Source: an uncultured Gemmiger sp.
GTDB lineage: Bacteria > Bacillota > Clostridia > Oscillospirales > Ruminococcaceae
Length of the DNA stretch: 15,370 nucleotides
NCBI GenBank assembly: GCA_959018215.1
Contig: CAUEKL010000033.1
Span: 1-15,370 of the forward strand
Reading direction: 5' to 3'
This document shows positions 13,721 through 15,370 of this stretch, piece after piece. The notes beneath the pieces are model-generated. The model made no database searches. It was not told the origin of the DNA and saw only the letters and a program-made list of their open reading frames with translations. The position numbers and the translations under genes are program-made. Every line of letters starts with the position of its first letter. Positions within the stretch are counted from its first letter, which is position 1.

Positions 13721-15097
13721 ATGAGTGAAGAAAAGAAACAGACGCCGCAGAAGCCCGATTATTCCCAGGGCATCTACGACGCCATGACCCTGGGCAAGCC
13801 CCGGGTTCTGGTGCTGGGCATCCAGCATATGTTTGCCATGTTCGGCGCGACGGTCCTGGTGCCCCTGATCACCGGCCTGAGCGTTTCCACCACACTGCTG
13901 TGTGCCGGTCTGGGCACGCTGCTGTTCCACCTGATCACCGGCGGCAAGGTCCCCGCTTTCCTGGGGTCCTCCTTCGCCTATCTGGGCGGCTTTGCCATTG
14001 TGGCCCCCATGCTGCTGGATGAAAACGGCCAGCAGACCATCCCCAACACCGAAATGCTGCCCTATGCCTGCGCCGGTGTGGCTCTGAGCGGTCTGGTGTA
14101 TGTGCTGTTCAGCCTGCTGATCTCGGTGTTCGGCATCCGCCGCATCATGAAGCTCTTCCCGCCCGTGGTCACCGGCCCCATCATCATTGCCATCGGCCTG
14201 ATCCTGGCGCCTTCCGCCATCACCAACTGCGAAACCAACTGGCTGCTGGCCTTTGTGGCCCTGGGCACCGTCATCGTCTGCAACATCTGGGGCAAGGGCA
14301 TGGTCAAGATCCTGCCCATCCTGCTGGGCGTCATCGTGTCCTATGTGGTGGCCCTGGTCACCGGCGCGGTGGACTTTTCCACCGTGGCTGACGCCGCCTG
14401 GTTCGGCATTCCCATCCATCCCCAGTCCATGGGCCTGTTCGCCATTGACGGCAGCCCCGAATTCATCAGCGCCGTGCTGACCATCGTGCCCATCGCCCTG
14501 GCCACCATGATGGAGCACATCGGCGACATCGCTTCCATCAGCGCCACCGCCGGCAAGAACTTCATCCGTGACCCCGGCCTGAACCGCACCCTGCTGGGCG
14601 ACGGCCTGGCCACCAGCATGGCCGGTCTGCTGGGCGGCCCCGCCAACACCACCTACGGGGAAAACACCGGCGTGCTGGCCCTGACCAAGATCTACGATCC
14701 CCTGGTCATCCGCATTGCCGCCGTGTTTGCCATTGTGCTGAGCTTCAGCCCCAAGTTTGACGCCATCATCAACTCCATCCCCGCCGGCATCATCGGCGGT
14801 ATCAGCTTCGTGCTGTACGGCATGATCTCCGCCATCGGCGTGCGCAACGTGGTGGAAAACCAGGTGGACTTCACCAACTCCCGCAACCTGATCATTGCCG
14901 CCGTCATCCTGGTCTGCGCCCTGGGCTTCAACTCGGTGGGCGGCCTGACCTTTGTGGTGGCCGGTGTCTCCATCAACCTGTCCGGCCTGGCCATCGCCGC
15001 CATCGCCGGTATCCTGCTCAACGCCCTGCTGCCCGGCAACACCTATGAGTTCGACGACGGCACCGGCACCGGCGAGGGTGCCAGCCTGCGCGTCTGA
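13721..15097 (+). CDS. uraA: Uracil permease, NCS2 family (UraA type)
   Basis: This is a 458-residue inner-membrane nucleobase:proton symporter of the NCS2 family, with the expected 12-14 membrane spans between about 28 and 440. MMEHIGDI (263-270) carries Glu265 and GGPANTTYGENTGVLALTK (305-323) carries Glu314. These correspond to the two uracil-binding glutamates of E. coli UraA, with the same spacing of 49 residues. The NTTYGEN form is that of uracil permeases; xanthine and urate carriers differ here. AGGAGG is present 11 bases before the ATG, slightly long spacing. A short hydrophilic gene follows after 32 bases without a terminator, so transcription probably continues. The role is pyrimidine salvage. 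Confidence 0.94.
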   Translation: MSEEKKQTPQKPDYSQGIYDAMTLGKPRVLVLGIQHMFAMFGATVLVPLITGLSVSTTLLCAGLGTLLFHLITGGKVPAFLGSSFAYLGGFAIVAPMLLDENGQQTIPNTEMLPYACAGVALSGLVYVLFSLLISVFGIRRIMKLFPPVVTGPIIIAIGLILAPSAITNCETNWLLAFVALGTVIVCNIWGKGMVKILPILLGVIVSYVVALVTGAVDFSTVADAAWFGIPIHPQSMGLFAIDGSPEFISAVLTIVPIALATMMEHIGDIASISATAGKNFIRDPGLNRTLLGDGLATSMAGLLGGPANTTYGENTGVLALTKIYDPLVIRIAAVFAIVLSFSPKFDAIINSIPAGIIGGISFVLYGMISAIGVRNVVENQVDFTNSRNLIIAAVILVCALGFNSVGGLTFVVAGVSINLSGLAIAAIAGILLNALLPGNTYEFDDGTGTGEGASLRV

Positions 15098-15129
15098 TCC
15101 TATCTTTTTTCCAAAAGGAGGCGGGTTCC

Positions 15130-15370
15130 ATGCCCAGTCAGCTTTCCGCAGCCGACTTTCTTTCCCTGCGCATGCAGTACAAAAACACCCGGACGGAGGA
15201 GGAATGGCCCGCCGCCATCGAACATGACTTTCCGGACGGGCGGATGGTGGACCACTACTTTGTGGTGCCCGCCCCTTCCCTGCTGGAAGACCCGGCAGTG
15301 AAGGGCCTGGGGGAAGTGGTGGGATTGCTGTTCCTGCAGCAGCCCGACGGCGCCCCCTGGCAGGTTCTCA
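15130..15370 (+). CDS. Hypothetical protein, 3' end outside window
   Basis: I do not recognise this protein. The visible 80 residues start MPSQLSAADFLSLRMQYKNT and include EEWPAAIEHDF and DHYFVVPAPSLLED. They are soluble, acidic and have no signal peptide or membrane segment. AAAGGAGG sits 8 bases before the ATG and the codon use matches the neighbours, so it is a real gene. It lies 32 bases after uraA with no terminator between, suggesting one operon, but the two need not share a function. The reading frame is open to the right edge. Confidence 0.75.
   Translation, partial: MPSQLSAADFLSLRMQYKNTRTEEEWPAAIEHDFPDGRMVDHYFVVPAPSLLEDPAVKGLGEVVGLLFLQQPDGAPWQVL

Overview
The window is GC-rich DNA with strong G/C preference at third codon positions. 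It has AGGAGG-type ribosome binding sites, sigma-A-type promoters with 17-base spacers, intrinsic terminators and a T-box riboswitch. Together these point to a Firmicutes/Clostridia chromosome. The gene content (a two-gene SufCB set, a YbhJ-like aconitase-family hydratase, AI-2E and AEC family transporters) and the base composition would suit a strictly anaerobic gut Oscillospiraceae (Faecalibacterium/Gemmiger/Subdoligranulum-like). That placement is inference; no rRNA or phylogenetic marker is present. I see no mobile element, phage gene, CRISPR array, tRNA or rRNA, so this looks like ordinary core chromosome with some notable regulatory DNA.

Layout. (1) 1-1250, minus: most of asnB (asparagine synthetase), preceded by an asparagine-specific T-box leader (about 1291-1592) and its promoter. 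(2) 1705-3495, plus: promoter, sufC, sufB and a strong terminator; this is a minimal Fe-S cluster scaffold/ATPase pair. (3) 3504-5970, minus: two tandem paralogous AI-2E/PerM family membrane proteins. (4) 6013-7487, plus: promoter, a DUF523 (TudS-like) protein and a patatin-like lipase overlapping by ATGA, then a terminator. (5) 7646-8506, plus: a membrane-anchored C39-type cysteine peptidase. (6) 8521-10971, minus: an aconitase-family hydratase with promoter and terminator. (7) 11046-12590, plus: a dyad, promoter, structured leader, citrate synthase and a bidirectional terminator. (8) 12611-13620, minus: an AEC-family transporter. (9) 13629-15370, plus: promoter, a UraA-type uracil permease, and the start of an unrecognised gene that runs off the end.

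How the genes may work together. Divergent citrate synthase and hydratase would make citrate and isomerise it, the first steps of the oxidative branch to 2-oxoglutarate and so to glutamate/glutamine. AsnB consumes glutamine to make asparagine and is controlled by tRNA-Asn charging. The hydratase has the three cysteines of a [4Fe-4S] aconitase, and DUF523 proteins of the TudS type also carry a [4Fe-4S] cluster, so SufCB has two probable clients close by. TudS-type desulfuration of thiouracil and a uracil permease could both feed pyrimidine salvage, but they are in separate transcription units and that link is weak. I found no clearly unprecedented system. The most interesting points are the reduced SufCB pair lacking the usual acceptor cysteine, the DUF523-patatin translational coupling, and the unexplained operator and leader structures between the two citrate-pathway genes.
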